Positions 28,220-36,783 of a stretch of DNA of 64,000 bases are shown here, one piece after another. Source of the DNA: DATDFB01 sp035276475 (GTDB taxonomy: Bacteria; Acidobacteriota; Thermoanaerobaculia; Gp7-AA8); assembly GCA_035276475.1 (NCBI GenBank), contig DATELQ010000048.1:1-64000 (forward strand). Direction: 5' to 3'. The notes below the pieces were generated by a model, which was not told the origin of the DNA, made no database searches, and saw only the letters and a program-made list of their open reading frames with translations. Numbering within the stretch: the first letter of the stretch is position 1; every line of letters begins with the position of its first letter. The position numbers and the translations under genes are program-made.

Positions 28220-29314
28220 ATGCGTGCTACGACTGCTGCCGCACTCGTCCTCCTCACGAGCGGATGCTTTTTCGGCTACCGAGAGGTGCCGAAGGCGTCG
28301 CAGACCCACCACGGGACCTTTGTCGACGATATGGTCCTGACCGGCGAGCTCAACGCTGCGTCCGGCTCCACCATCGCCATGCCTCGGCTGCCGCAGTGGC
28401 AGACCTCCATCAAATGGATCGCCACTGACGGCGTGCAGGTCAAGGAAGGCGACCCCGTCGTCGAGCTCGACAACGGGCCGTTCTCCAGCAACCTCGACGC
28501 GAAGAAGCAGGCCGTCGTGCAGGCCGAGCAGCAGCTTGCGCAGAAGCAGGCGCAATGGTCGGCCGACATCGCCCAGAAAGAGATCGAGGCGGAGCGGAAG
28601 CGCGTCGACCTCGACAAGGCCAAGCTCGACGCCGCCGTGCCAAAAGAAGTGCTGTCGCTGCGCGAGTATGAGGACCGGCAGACGAAGTTCAAGCGCGCCA
28701 CCGTTGAATACGACAAAGCGCGCGACCTTCTCCGATCGCAAAAGGCCGGCGTCCAGGCCGATGCCGCGAACGAGCAGGTCGCCCTCGATCGCGCCCGCCG
28801 CGAGCTGCAGGAAGCCGAGGACGCCATCGTCTCGCTCACCCTGCGCGCGCCGCGGGGCGGCCTCGTCGTCATCAAGGACCATCCGTGGGAAGGGCGCAAG
28901 TTCCAGGTCGGCGATCCGGCGTGGGTCGGCTTTCCGCTCGCCGCCATCCCTGAGCCGTCGTCGCTCCGCGTTGAAGCGGCCCTCGCCGACGTCGACGATG
29001 GCCGCGTCCGCGTCGGCATGCCTGCGAGCGTCATCCTCGACGCCTATCCCTCCACCACCTACACCGGCCGCGTGACCGAGATCTCCGCCGTCGCGCAGGA
29101 GAGCGCGCGCGCCTCCATGCGCCGCGCCTTCCGTGTCATCGTCGCCCTCGACAAAATCGAGCCGGGGCGCATGCGGCCCGGTCTCTCCGCGCGGGTCATG
29201 ATCCGTCGTGACCAGCGTCCGAACGCGACGCTCATCTCGCGCGCCGACATCGTCGGGCGCAAAGACCTGAAGCTCGGCCCCTGCAACGCCCAGGACTGCG
29301 TGGTGCTGCCATGA
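28220..29314 (+). CDS. Membrane-fusion (HlyD/RND-type) adaptor, lipoprotein
   Basis: 364 aa. Lipoprotein signal with lipobox LTSGC (Cys16). The usual adaptor plan follows: a biotinyl-lipoyl half (ATDGVQVKEGDPVVELDNGP), a long coiled-coil hairpin (~90-190; QAEQQLAQKQAQWSADIAQK), the second lipoyl half (SLTLRAPRGGLVVI) and a beta-barrel (EAALADVDDGRVRVGMPASV). Such proteins bridge an inner-membrane transporter to an outer-membrane channel. First gene of a five-gene overlapping operon; its stop overlaps the next ATG (ATGA). A 150-bp gap upstream (28069-28219) should hold the promoter; I see no clear box. Confidence 0.88.
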   Translation: MRATTAAALVLLTSGCFFGYREVPKASQTHHGTFVDDMVLTGELNAASGSTIAMPRLPQWQTSIKWIATDGVQVKEGDPVVELDNGPFSSNLDAKKQAVVQAEQQLAQKQAQWSADIAQKEIEAERKRVDLDKAKLDAAVPKEVLSLREYEDRQTKFKRATVEYDKARDLLRSQKAGVQADAANEQVALDRARRELQEAEDAIVSLTLRAPRGGLVVIKDHPWEGRKFQVGDPAWVGFPLAAIPEPSSLRVEAALADVDDGRVRVGMPASVILDAYPSTTYTGRVTEISAVAQESARASMRRAFRVIVALDKIEPGRMRPGLSARVMIRRDQRPNATLISRADIVGRKDLKLGPCNAQDCVVLP

Positions 29315-30546
29315 TCCGACTCCGTTATCTCATCCCCTTTGCCATCGCCGTCCTCTTCATCGGCGGCGCGTGGACCTTCCGCAACCAGCTCGCCGCCGAC
29401 CGTCAGGGCGAGTGGGTGAACGTCTCGCGCGGCGACCTCGCCACCGGCGTCGACGTCACCGGCACGCTGGCATCGGCCGAGGCGGGGAGCTTCGGCCCGC
29501 CGCAGCTCGCCGACGTCTGGGACTACAAGATCGCGATGATGGCGCCCGAGGGCACCGAAGTCACGACCGGCCAGCCCATCCTCGGCTTCGACGTCAGCGA
29601 ATTGCAGAAGCGCCTCGACGAAAAGAGCGCCGAGGCCGAGCAGGCGCGCAAAGAGATCGAGAAGCGCCGCGCCGACCTCCGCCTCAAGCGCGAGGACGAG
29701 CGGCTCAACCTCGCCGAGGCCCAGGCCAAGCTGCGCAAGACTGAGCTCAAACTCGAGACGCCCTCCGACATCATCGGCGTCAAAGAGCGGAAGCAAGTCG
29801 AGCTCGACTTCGCGTTGGCCAAGCGCGAAGTCGCGCAGATCGGCGCGCGCATCCACGACCTCGAGAGCGCCGCGGCCGCGGAGATCGCGCTGCTGGAGAG
29901 CAAGTTCCAGCGCGCCTCCGCCATCGTCGCCGAGACCAAGGACTCGATCAACAAGATGACCGTGCGCGCGCCGCGCGCCGGCACCGTCGTCTACTCGCAG
30001 AACTGGCGCGGCGAGAAGAAGAAGGTCGGCGACACCTGCTGGAAGGCCGAGCGGGTGATGGAGATCCCAGACCTGAAGCGGATGATCGCCAAGGGCGACG
30101 TCGACGAGATCGACGCCGGCAAAGTTGCGGTCGGTCAGCGCGTGGCGCTGCGCCTCGATGCCCATCCCGACGACGAGATCCGCGGCACGATCTCCAGCGC
30201 CGCGACGACGGTGCAGCTCCAGCAGAACACGCGCGATCCGCTGAAAGTGCTGAAGGTCGAGATCCGCCTCGACAAGAGCGATCCGGCGTCGATGCGCCCG
30301 GGGATGCGCTTCCAGGGAACGGTCGAGCTGGCGCGCTCCAAGAACGCCATCCTCGTCCCGCGCGAGGCGGTCTTCGTCTCGCCAAGCGGGGCCACCGCGG
30401 TCCGCCGCAGCGTCCTCGGCGTCGAGACGGTGACGCTGAAGGTCGGCAAGCAGAACGACAAGGTCGTGGAAGTGCTGGGCGGGCTGCGCGACGGCGACAA
30501 GGTGTTGATTCCGAAGAAGGCCGACGAGAAGGAGAAGTCTTCGTGA
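29311..30546 (+). CDS. Membrane-fusion adaptor, transmembrane-anchored
   Basis: 411 aa. N-terminal signal anchor (LRYLIPFAIAVLFIGGAWTF) instead of a lipobox. Lipoyl-type halves (MAPEGTEVTTGQPILGFD; NKMTVRAPRAGTVVYSQNW) flank a ~120-residue coiled-coil hairpin (EKRRADLRLKREDERLNLAE). The barrel and membrane-proximal part follow (GQRVALRLDAHPDDEI; DGDKVLIPKK). It overlaps both neighbours by 4 bp (ATGA and GTGA), so the three adaptors are translated as a set. Confidence 0.88.
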   Translation: MIRLRYLIPFAIAVLFIGGAWTFRNQLAADRQGEWVNVSRGDLATGVDVTGTLASAEAGSFGPPQLADVWDYKIAMMAPEGTEVTTGQPILGFDVSELQKRLDEKSAEAEQARKEIEKRRADLRLKREDERLNLAEAQAKLRKTELKLETPSDIIGVKERKQVELDFALAKREVAQIGARIHDLESAAAAEIALLESKFQRASAIVAETKDSINKMTVRAPRAGTVVYSQNWRGEKKKVGDTCWKAERVMEIPDLKRMIAKGDVDEIDAGKVAVGQRVALRLDAHPDDEIRGTISSAATTVQLQQNTRDPLKVLKVEIRLDKSDPASMRPGMRFQGTVELARSKNAILVPREAVFVSPSGATAVRRSVLGVETVTLKVGKQNDKVVEVLGGLRDGDKVLIPKKADEKEKSS

Positions 30547-31730
30547 AGCGGATCGCGCTCGCGCTACTCCTTGCCGCCGGCTGCCATCGCGCCGCCGACG
30601 TCCCGGTCTACAAAGTCGTGCCGACGCGCTTCGCGCGGCGCGTCACGTCCGAGGGGAACCTGAAGGCGAAGAATGCGGCGACTGTCAACGCGCCGCAGCA
30701 GGCGGATTTCGGGCCGCTGAAAGTCGCATGGATCGCCGCGGACGGCACGCTGCTGAAGAAGGGCGACCTCGTGGCGCGCTTCGACGCCACGGACTTCAAC
30801 CTCCTCCTCCGCACCGGCAACGAGGACCTCGCCACCGCCGGCAACAAGCGGACGAAGACCGATGTCGACGCCAAGACGACGCGCACGAACCTGCAGCGCG
30901 ACGCCAAGCAGGCCGAGGCCGAGCTCCTGTCGGCGCGCATGTTCCGCTTCGACGACGCCGAGGTTTTCTCGCGCTACCAGCGCATCGAGTCGCAGGTCGA
31001 CGAGCAGTTCGCCTCGGACAAAAAGACGCACGCGAACGCCGTCATGGGCGTGCGCGAGACGCTGTCCGCCGCCGACCTCGCCCTCATTGAGATCGAGAAG
31101 AAGAAGGCGGACCTCAAAGTCCGCAACGCCAATCAGGGACTGAGCTCGCTGGAAGTGCGCTCGCCGTACGACGGCATCCTCGTGCTGCAGCGCGACTGGC
31201 GCGGCGACGTGCCGCGCGTCGGCTCGACGCTGTGGCGCGGCTCGCCGATCGGCGAGGTGCCCGACCTGCGCGAGATGAAGGCCGAGGTCTTCGTGCTCGA
31301 GGCCGACGCCGCCGGCATCGCCGTCGGGCAGAAGGCCACGCTCACCCTCGAGTCGCAGCCGGGCGTCGCGTACACCGGCAAGATCTCCCAGATCGACAAG
31401 CTGGCCCGGCCGCGCTTCCGCGGCGTGCCGGTGCAGTACTTCGGCGTCACCGTGCTCCTCGACAAGTCGGATCCGAACGTGATGAAGCCGGGCGCGCGCG
31501 TCAAAGCGGTGCTGCAGGTCGAGGACATCGCCAACGCCTTCTCGATCCCGCGGCAGTCGCTGTTCGAGAAGAACGGCAAGAAGGTCGTCTACGTCAAGCA
31601 CGGCGCGAAGTTCGATCCGGTCGAGGTGACGATCCTGACCTCGACGCCGGGCCGCGTGGTGGTGACGAAGGGCGTAACGAAGGGCGACGAGCTCGCGCTC
31701 GTGAACGTGAACAAAGATGATTCCCGCTGA
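30543..31730 (+). CDS. Membrane-fusion adaptor, second lipoprotein type
   Basis: 395 aa from GTG 30543. Lipobox LAAGC in VKRIALALLLAAGCHRA. Lipoyl halves (IAADGTLLKKGDLVARFDA; LEVRSPYDGILVLQRDW) surround a long helical hairpin, and a C-terminal HlyD/MacA-like barrel follows (PGVAYTGKISQIDKL). It is the third adaptor in a row and overlaps the permease gene by 14 bp. Confidence 0.88.
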   Translation: MKRIALALLLAAGCHRAADVPVYKVVPTRFARRVTSEGNLKAKNAATVNAPQQADFGPLKVAWIAADGTLLKKGDLVARFDATDFNLLLRTGNEDLATAGNKRTKTDVDAKTTRTNLQRDAKQAEAELLSARMFRFDDAEVFSRYQRIESQVDEQFASDKKTHANAVMGVRETLSAADLALIEIEKKKADLKVRNANQGLSSLEVRSPYDGILVLQRDWRGDVPRVGSTLWRGSPIGEVPDLREMKAEVFVLEADAAGIAVGQKATLTLESQPGVAYTGKISQIDKLARPRFRGVPVQYFGVTVLLDKSDPNVMKPGARVKAVLQVEDIANAFSIPRQSLFEKNGKKVVYVKHGAKFDPVEVTILTSTPGRVVVTKGVTKGDELALVNVNKDDSR

Positions 31731-32913
31731 GATCTTCGCAACGGCAGTCGGCAATCTCGCCGCGCGCAAGCTGCGCACGGCGCTGACGATGCTCGGCATG
31801 GTCTTCGGCGTCGGCGCGGTGATCGCGATGCTGTCGATCGGCGCCGGCGGCGAGCAGAAGGCGCTCGAAGCGATCGGCCGCCTCGGGCTGCAAAACGTCC
31901 TCGTCAAGGCGAAGGAAGTGAAGCCGGAGGACCGCCAGGAGCTGCGCAAGAAGTCGCTCGGCGTCTCGCTGCGCGACGGCGAAGCGATCGCCGAGGCGGT
32001 GCCGAACGTGGAGCGCGTGCTGCCGCGCGTCGAGGTGAAGGCGTACAAGATCCTCGCGACCGGCGGCAAGGCCAAGGGGAAAGTCCTCGGGCTCTCCGCC
32101 GACTACGCCACCGTCGCCGACGTGCCGATCGCCGAGGGGCGCTTCTTCGATAAGCAGGACCAGGCCCAGCACGCGCAGGTCGCGGTCGTCGGGCCGTCGA
32201 TCCGCCGCGATCTCTTCGGCTACGGCCCTGCGATCGGGAAGCTGGTGAAGATCAACGACGTCTGGCTCGAAGTGATCGGCACGCTGCGCGGCGACGGTAT
32301 CGAGAAAGAGATCTGGATCCCGGTGTCGACGGCGATGCGCAAGTTCGATCGCGATCCGCTCGACGCGCCGGTGGACGAGCTGGTGGTGAAGGTGAAGGAC
32401 GGCGTGTCGACGAAGGAGACGGCGGACCTGATCCGGCCGCTGCTCGACCGGCTGCACGGCGGCGCGGACGACTACGAGATCGTGATCCCCGAGGCGCTTT
32501 TGGAGCAGCGGCGGCAGACGCAGCGGATCTTCAACATCGTCATGGGCTCGATCGCCGGGATCTCGCTCCTCGTCGGCGGCATCGGCATCATGAACATCAT
32601 GCTGGCCTCGGTGATGGAACGGACGCGCGAGATCGGCGTCCGGCGCGCCATCGGCGCGCGCCGCGTCGACATCCGCGCGCAGTTCGTGATCGAGTCGTTC
32701 GCCATCTCGCTGCTCGGCGGCGTGACGGGGGTGATCATCGGCATCTTGCTGGCGAAGATCGTCGCCGCGTACGCCGGCTGGCCGACGGTGATCACGTTCA
32801 CCTCGCTCATCGTCTCGACGGGAGTGTCGATGACGGTGGGGCTGGTGTCGGGGCTGTATCCGGCAACGCGGGCGGCGGAGTTGGATCCGATCGAGGCGTT
32901 GCGGTACGAATGA
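31717..32913 (+). CDS. MacB-type ABC transporter permease (FtsX-like)
   Basis: 398 aa. It has the MacB/LolC plan: a first TM helix (TALTMLGMVFGVGAVIAML), a ~220-residue periplasmic MacB-core domain (DVWLEVIGTLRGDG), then three C-terminal TM helices. These include the family motif GGIGIMNIMLASVMERTREI and GVRRAIGARR, and end GLYPATRAAELDPIEALRYE. It lacks the N-terminal ATPase found in true MacB, and no ATPase is encoded in this operon, so it must borrow one encoded elsewhere. Confidence 0.9.
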   Translation: MIPAEIFATAVGNLAARKLRTALTMLGMVFGVGAVIAMLSIGAGGEQKALEAIGRLGLQNVLVKAKEVKPEDRQELRKKSLGVSLRDGEAIAEAVPNVERVLPRVEVKAYKILATGGKAKGKVLGLSADYATVADVPIAEGRFFDKQDQAQHAQVAVVGPSIRRDLFGYGPAIGKLVKINDVWLEVIGTLRGDGIEKEIWIPVSTAMRKFDRDPLDAPVDELVVKVKDGVSTKETADLIRPLLDRLHGGADDYEIVIPEALLEQRRQTQRIFNIVMGSIAGISLLVGGIGIMNIMLASVMERTREIGVRRAIGARRVDIRAQFVIESFAISLLGGVTGVIIGILLAKIVAAYAGWPTVITFTSLIVSTGVSMTVGLVSGLYPATRAAELDPIEALRYE

Positions 32914-33338
32914 GCGTCGTCCGGACGCTCACGGCCGACGAGCTTGCGAGCTACGCCGGCGTCTATCGTACCGGCTCGGAATGGGTCGTGTATGGATGCG
33001 TCATGGCCGTGTTGGGCGTCATGTTTTTCGGTATCGTCATGACGACCGCGGCGCAACTGGCGCTGCCGCCGTGGCTTTCCATCGGTCTCGCGTCGGCAGC
33101 TGCAAGCGCGGCCATCGCCGCGATCGTCGTGCAGGCGCGATCGTTCACGGTGATCGACGCGGAGAGCATCCGCTACGAGTCGCCGCTTCGTTTCCTGAGC
33201 TGGTCCGTGCCATTGAAAGACATCGTTCGATGCGAAGTGATCTCCCGGCGCGCAAAGGAGCTGCGCATCGTGACGGCGACGCGCACCCGCACGATCAACC
33301 TGACGTACGAGCAATGGGCTCTGTTGCGGTACGAGTAG
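32910..33338 (+). CDS. Small membrane protein with PH-like C-terminus
   Basis: 142 aa, starting at the ATG that overlaps the permease stop (ATGA). Two TM helices (VYGCVMAVLGVMFFGIVMTT; WLSIGLASAAASAAIAAIVV) are followed by a ~70-residue beta-rich tail (SFTVIDAESIRYESPLRF...LRIVTATRTRTINLT) like bacterial PH (YdbT/YcxB-type) domains. No function known; last gene of the export operon. Confidence 0.7.
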   Translation: MSVVRTLTADELASYAGVYRTGSEWVVYGCVMAVLGVMFFGIVMTTAAQLALPPWLSIGLASAAASAAIAAIVVQARSFTVIDAESIRYESPLRFLSWSVPLKDIVRCEVISRRAKELRIVTATRTRTINLTYEQWALLRYE

Positions 33339-33344
33339 GGTCGC

Positions 33345-34085
33345 TCACTTGATCCGCTGATACGTGTTCTGCAGCGAATCCTGCGTGATCGTGGCGGCGC
33401 CGTCGCTCTTGACCACGGTCTCGTGCTTAGGCGTCTCGACGACGTAGCTCCATCCGCACGGGAGGGTGAGCTTATTGGCGAGCTTGTCGAGTTGGCCGAT
33501 CGTGAGCGTCGGATCGACGGTCCGCGAATACGACTGCATGATGTACGTGCGCGCGGGGCTCACGTTCGCGTCCACGAGCTTGTACACCGGCCTGTTCGCG
33601 GCGTAGGTGTAGATGGTGTTGCGAGTGATGGTGGTCTCGGTGTACGGCCGTTGCGTGTGGCTGGCATACCAGGCTCCAGGAGGAAGCTCGGCCGTCGCGA
33701 TCGGTTTCATCTCCAGGCCGTCGATCGACAGGGGAGTGCCCTTGGTGTCGATCGTGACCTCGTCCATCACCCAGGCGCGCGGGCCGTTCATGATCACTTC
33801 GTCGATCCGATACTCGCGGATGAGATTCTTCGGATCGATGGCTTCCCATTTCGCCGGCGGGCAATGGTTCAGAGAGGTCGTGTTGTAAACGCAGGCCTTT
33901 GCCTGCTGCCCGACGGCGTGCATCAACAGGATCTCGCAATAGCGATAGTCGCGCATGTCGGACATCGAGTTCGGAGTCTTGAGCGACTCGATGTGGCAGG
34001 GCAGCGGTTTTCTCTTGGGCGAAGGGGCAGCGAGGGCGAGGAGAACCGCGAGCGCGAGGGACGGGTTGATCATGATGGAGGTCAT
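33345..34085 (-). CDS. Secreted hypothetical protein
   Basis: 246 aa. The ATG at 34085 has GGAGGG 7 nt upstream; a short hydrophobic signal follows (INPSLALAVLLALAAP). The mature protein has several Cys (PCHIES, YCEILL, KACVYNT, LNHCPPAKW, LPCGW), so disulfides are likely in the periplasm. It contains the beta-rich stretch RAWVMDEVTIDTKGTPLSID. No domain is recognised. It converges with the export operon (7-bp gap) and diverges from the radical SAM gene across a repeated A+T-rich spacer. Confidence 0.7.
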   Translation of the reverse strand: MTSIMINPSLALAVLLALAAPSPKRKPLPCHIESLKTPNSMSDMRDYRYCEILLMHAVGQQAKACVYNTTSLNHCPPAKWEAIDPKNLIREYRIDEVIMNGPRAWVMDEVTIDTKGTPLSIDGLEMKPIATAELPPGAWYASHTQRPYTETTITRNTIYTYAANRPVYKLVDANVSPARTYIMQSYSRTVDPTLTIGQLDKLANKLTLPCGWSYVVETPKHETVVKSDGAATITQDSLQNTYQRIK

Positions 34086-34120
34086 GATATCCCTCCGTGG
34101 TGCCGCGGGTGGACGAATAC

Positions 34121-34179
34121 GTTGTTAGGTTCTTAGGTTCTTAGGTTTCGTTGCATGGCAAACTTAAGAACCTAACAAC
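34121..34179. repeat. A+T-rich TTAGGTTC tandem/inverted repeat
   Basis: Three tandem octamers TTAGGTTC/T (34125-34148) lie within a 19-bp arm at 34121-34139. Its near-perfect inverted copy (one mismatch) is at 34161-34179, and a further partial copy (AACAACCTAAGAAC) reaches 34195. The base composition is quite unlike the surrounding GC-rich DNA. It sits in the divergent spacer, 20 nt before the radical SAM start, and looks like a repetitive extragenic element. Confidence 0.75.
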
Positions 34180-34199
34180 TTAACAACCTAAGAACTCTC

Positions 34200-35456
34200 A
34201 TGGCCTCTCTCGGCTGGCGCCATCTCACTGAGGACGACAAGTCCACCATCGCCCGCGGCGTCCGCGACGGCGTCGCCTACGGCGGGCCCTTCCACGCCGA
34301 GATCTATCCCGCCGACCGCTGCAACATCGACTGCTTCTTCTGCTCGACCGCGGCGATCCGCGGGAACGACGAGCTGCCGCTGTCGCGCATCGAAGAGTTG
34401 ATGGCGGAGCTGAAGGAGGCCGGTACGCGGTCGGTGCGGCTGGCCGGCGGCGGGGAGCCGCTCTTTCATCGCAAGACGAAGGACATGCTGCGCGCGATCG
34501 CCGCGGCGAAGCTGCCGATCGAGAACATCACCACGAACGCGGTGCTCCTCGGCGACGAGGTCGCATCGATCCTCATCGACCGCTGCGACGAGATCACCGT
34601 CAGCCTGAACACGGCCGACCCGGAGTCGTACGCCTCGATGATGCAGACGCCGGCGCGCAACTTCGAGCGCGTGCTGCACAACGTCCGCAATCTCCTCGAG
34701 GAGCGCCGCCGCCAGAGCGCGAAGTCGCCGCTCATCGAGCTGCAGTTCCTCGTCTGGCGCGACAACTACAAGACGATCCCGCGCATGTACGAGCTGGCCC
34801 GCGAGCTCGACGTCGACTCGATCATCTTCAACGGCCTTGGGTTTCTCCGTCCCGACCAGATGATGAGCGCGGAGCAGACGGCGGAGATGATGCGGCTCTA
34901 CGAAGAGGTCGTGCGCATCGACGAGTACCGCCGCATCGCCATCATCGACAGCTACGAGCAGGACATCCGCCCGCAGCTCGCGGAGATGAACGCGCGCATT
35001 CAGGCGGAGCGCAACGCCCGCGGCACGTTCGGCCGGCTCGCGCACTTTGTCACGCGCCGCGACGTGCCGCTCGTGCAGAAGATCCAGCATCACCGCAAAG
35101 TGGCCAAGCTGCAGAAGATCGACCGCGAGCTGGCCGGCCTCGACGAGCCGTGCCTCATCGGCTGGCACTCGCTCGTCGTCCGCACGACCGGGATGATCGC
35201 CCCCTGCTGCATCCTGCAGGCGAGCCCCCTCGGCAACATCTTCAAGGAGTCGGTGCGCGAGGTCTGGTACGGCGAGGGCTACGCGCGCTTCCGCAGCGAG
35301 CTGTCGCGGATCATCCGCGAGCGCGCCGCGTGGTCGCACGACGCGCAGGCGGACCGGACTGTGGTGCCGATGTGCGGGGGGAAGGCCGCGGAGATCTGTC
35401 CGATCAAGAGCTTCTACTACCGGACGGATGTGCCGTTCGTCCGCGCTATCCAATAA
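34200..35456 (+). CDS. Radical SAM enzyme with C-terminal SPASM-like cysteines
   Basis: 418 aa. The radical SAM cluster motif is CNIDCFFC (Cys41, Cys45, Cys48), followed by SVRLAGGGEPLFH, the usual GGE-type SAM-binding element, and TTNAVLL. The C-terminal part has extra cysteines (PCLIGW, IAPCCILQASPLGNI, VPMCGG, EICPIK) and the SPASM-like 'GN.....VREVWYGE' stretch, so an auxiliary Fe-S cluster is likely. This architecture is common in peptide- and carbohydrate-modifying enzymes. No precursor peptide is seen nearby, and the substrate is unknown. Confidence 0.88.
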   Translation: MASLGWRHLTEDDKSTIARGVRDGVAYGGPFHAEIYPADRCNIDCFFCSTAAIRGNDELPLSRIEELMAELKEAGTRSVRLAGGGEPLFHRKTKDMLRAIAAAKLPIENITTNAVLLGDEVASILIDRCDEITVSLNTADPESYASMMQTPARNFERVLHNVRNLLEERRRQSAKSPLIELQFLVWRDNYKTIPRMYELARELDVDSIIFNGLGFLRPDQMMSAEQTAEMMRLYEEVVRIDEYRRIAIIDSYEQDIRPQLAEMNARIQAERNARGTFGRLAHFVTRRDVPLVQKIQHHRKVAKLQKIDRELAGLDEPCLIGWHSLVVRTTGMIAPCCILQASPLGNIFKESVREVWYGEGYARFRSELSRIIRERAAWSHDAQADRTVVPMCGGKAAEICPIKSFYYRTDVPFVRAIQ

Positions 35457-35469
35457 AATCGCGCGCGCT

Positions 35470-36783
35470 ATGCGCCGCCTGCTCTTTCTTCTCCTCTTCG
35501 TCGCCACGGCCGCATCGGCCGCGATCGCCCCGCTCAACTACCGCCACCGCACGCTCGCCAACGGCCTCGACTTCTACTCCGTCGAGGACCATTCCACGCC
35601 GGCGGTCGGCATCCAAATCACCTACCGCGTCGGCTCGAAGGACGATCCGCCGCACCGCAGCGGCTTCGCGCACCTCTTCGAGCATCTGATGTTCAAGTCG
35701 ACCGCGCACATGAAGGCGGAGATGATTGACCGCCTCACCGAGGACGTCGGCGGCGAGAACAACGCCTCGACGGGCGACGACGTCACGATCTATTACGAGA
35801 CCGTGCCGTCGAACTACCTCCGCACCCTGCTGTGGGCCGAGGGCGACCGCATGGCGTCGCTCAACGTCGACGAGGCCAACTTCAAGTCGGAGCGCGAGGT
35901 CGTCAAGGAAGAGTTCCGCACCGGCGTGCTCGGGCCGCCGTACGGGTTGTTCTACTACTCGATCGACAAAGACTCGTACGCCAAGCATCCGTACAAGCGG
36001 CCGACCATCGGATCCATCGAAGATCTGGATGCCGCCACGCTCGCCGACGTGCAGGCCTTCCACCGCACGTTCTACCGCCCCGACAACGCCATACTCATCG
36101 TCTCCGGCGACTTCGATCCGAAGCAGCTCGACGCCTGGGTCGACGAGTACCTCGGCGCGATCCCGAAGCCGTCGACGCCGATCCCGCGCGTGACCGCGGC
36201 CGAGCCGCCGCGCGCGAAGGAGAAGCGCTTCGACGAGCATGGCCCGAACGTGCCGCTGCCGGCGATCGCGATTACCTGGCTGATCCCGCCGGCGGAGAAC
36301 GCCGACGCTGAGCCGCTGACGATCGCCGAGGCGGTGCTCGGCAGCGGCGAGTCGTCGCGGCTGTACCAGTCGCTCATCTATCGCCAGCAGATCGCGCAGG
36401 ACGTCAACGCCGACGCCGACCTCCGCATGAGCACGGGGCTCTTCGCCGTCACGGCGACGCTGGCCAGCGGCAAGACCACCGCCGCGGTCGAGAAGGCACT
36501 GCGCAGCGAAGTGAAGAAATTGATCGATGGCAACGTCACGGCGACGGAGCTGGAGAAGGCGAAGAACTTCGTCATCACCGCCGCGCTGCGCCGTCGGGAG
36601 ACGACGCTCGGCAAGGGCTCGGCCGTGCGCGACGCTGTGATCTATCACCACGACGCCAGCTACGCGAACCGTGGCCTTGACCGCCTGCAGGCCGTCACCG
36701 CCGCGGACGTGCAGCGCGTGGCCAAGAAGTACCTGGCCGGGAAACCGGTCGTCATTACCTATACCGCCGGAGGTGCGAAGTGA
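35470..36783 (+). CDS. M16-family zinc peptidase, catalytic subunit
   Basis: 437 aa, signal peptide MRRLLFLLLFVATAASAA. Inverted zinc motif HLFEH (His68, Glu71, His72) with the distal glutamate in SEREVVKEE, so it should be the active member of an M16B heterodimer. The family degrades peptides in a clamshell; here it would act in the periplasm. The stop overlaps the GTG start of the partner gene (36780-36783), fitting equimolar expression. The start at 35470 was chosen because the signal peptide begins there. Confidence 0.93.
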   Translation: MRRLLFLLLFVATAASAAIAPLNYRHRTLANGLDFYSVEDHSTPAVGIQITYRVGSKDDPPHRSGFAHLFEHLMFKSTAHMKAEMIDRLTEDVGGENNASTGDDVTIYYETVPSNYLRTLLWAEGDRMASLNVDEANFKSEREVVKEEFRTGVLGPPYGLFYYSIDKDSYAKHPYKRPTIGSIEDLDAATLADVQAFHRTFYRPDNAILIVSGDFDPKQLDAWVDEYLGAIPKPSTPIPRVTAAEPPRAKEKRFDEHGPNVPLPAIAITWLIPPAENADAEPLTIAEAVLGSGESSRLYQSLIYRQQIAQDVNADADLRMSTGLFAVTATLASGKTTAAVEKALRSEVKKLIDGNVTATELEKAKNFVITAALRRRETTLGKGSAVRDAVIYHHDASYANRGLDRLQAVTAADVQRVAKKYLAGKPVVITYTAGGAK

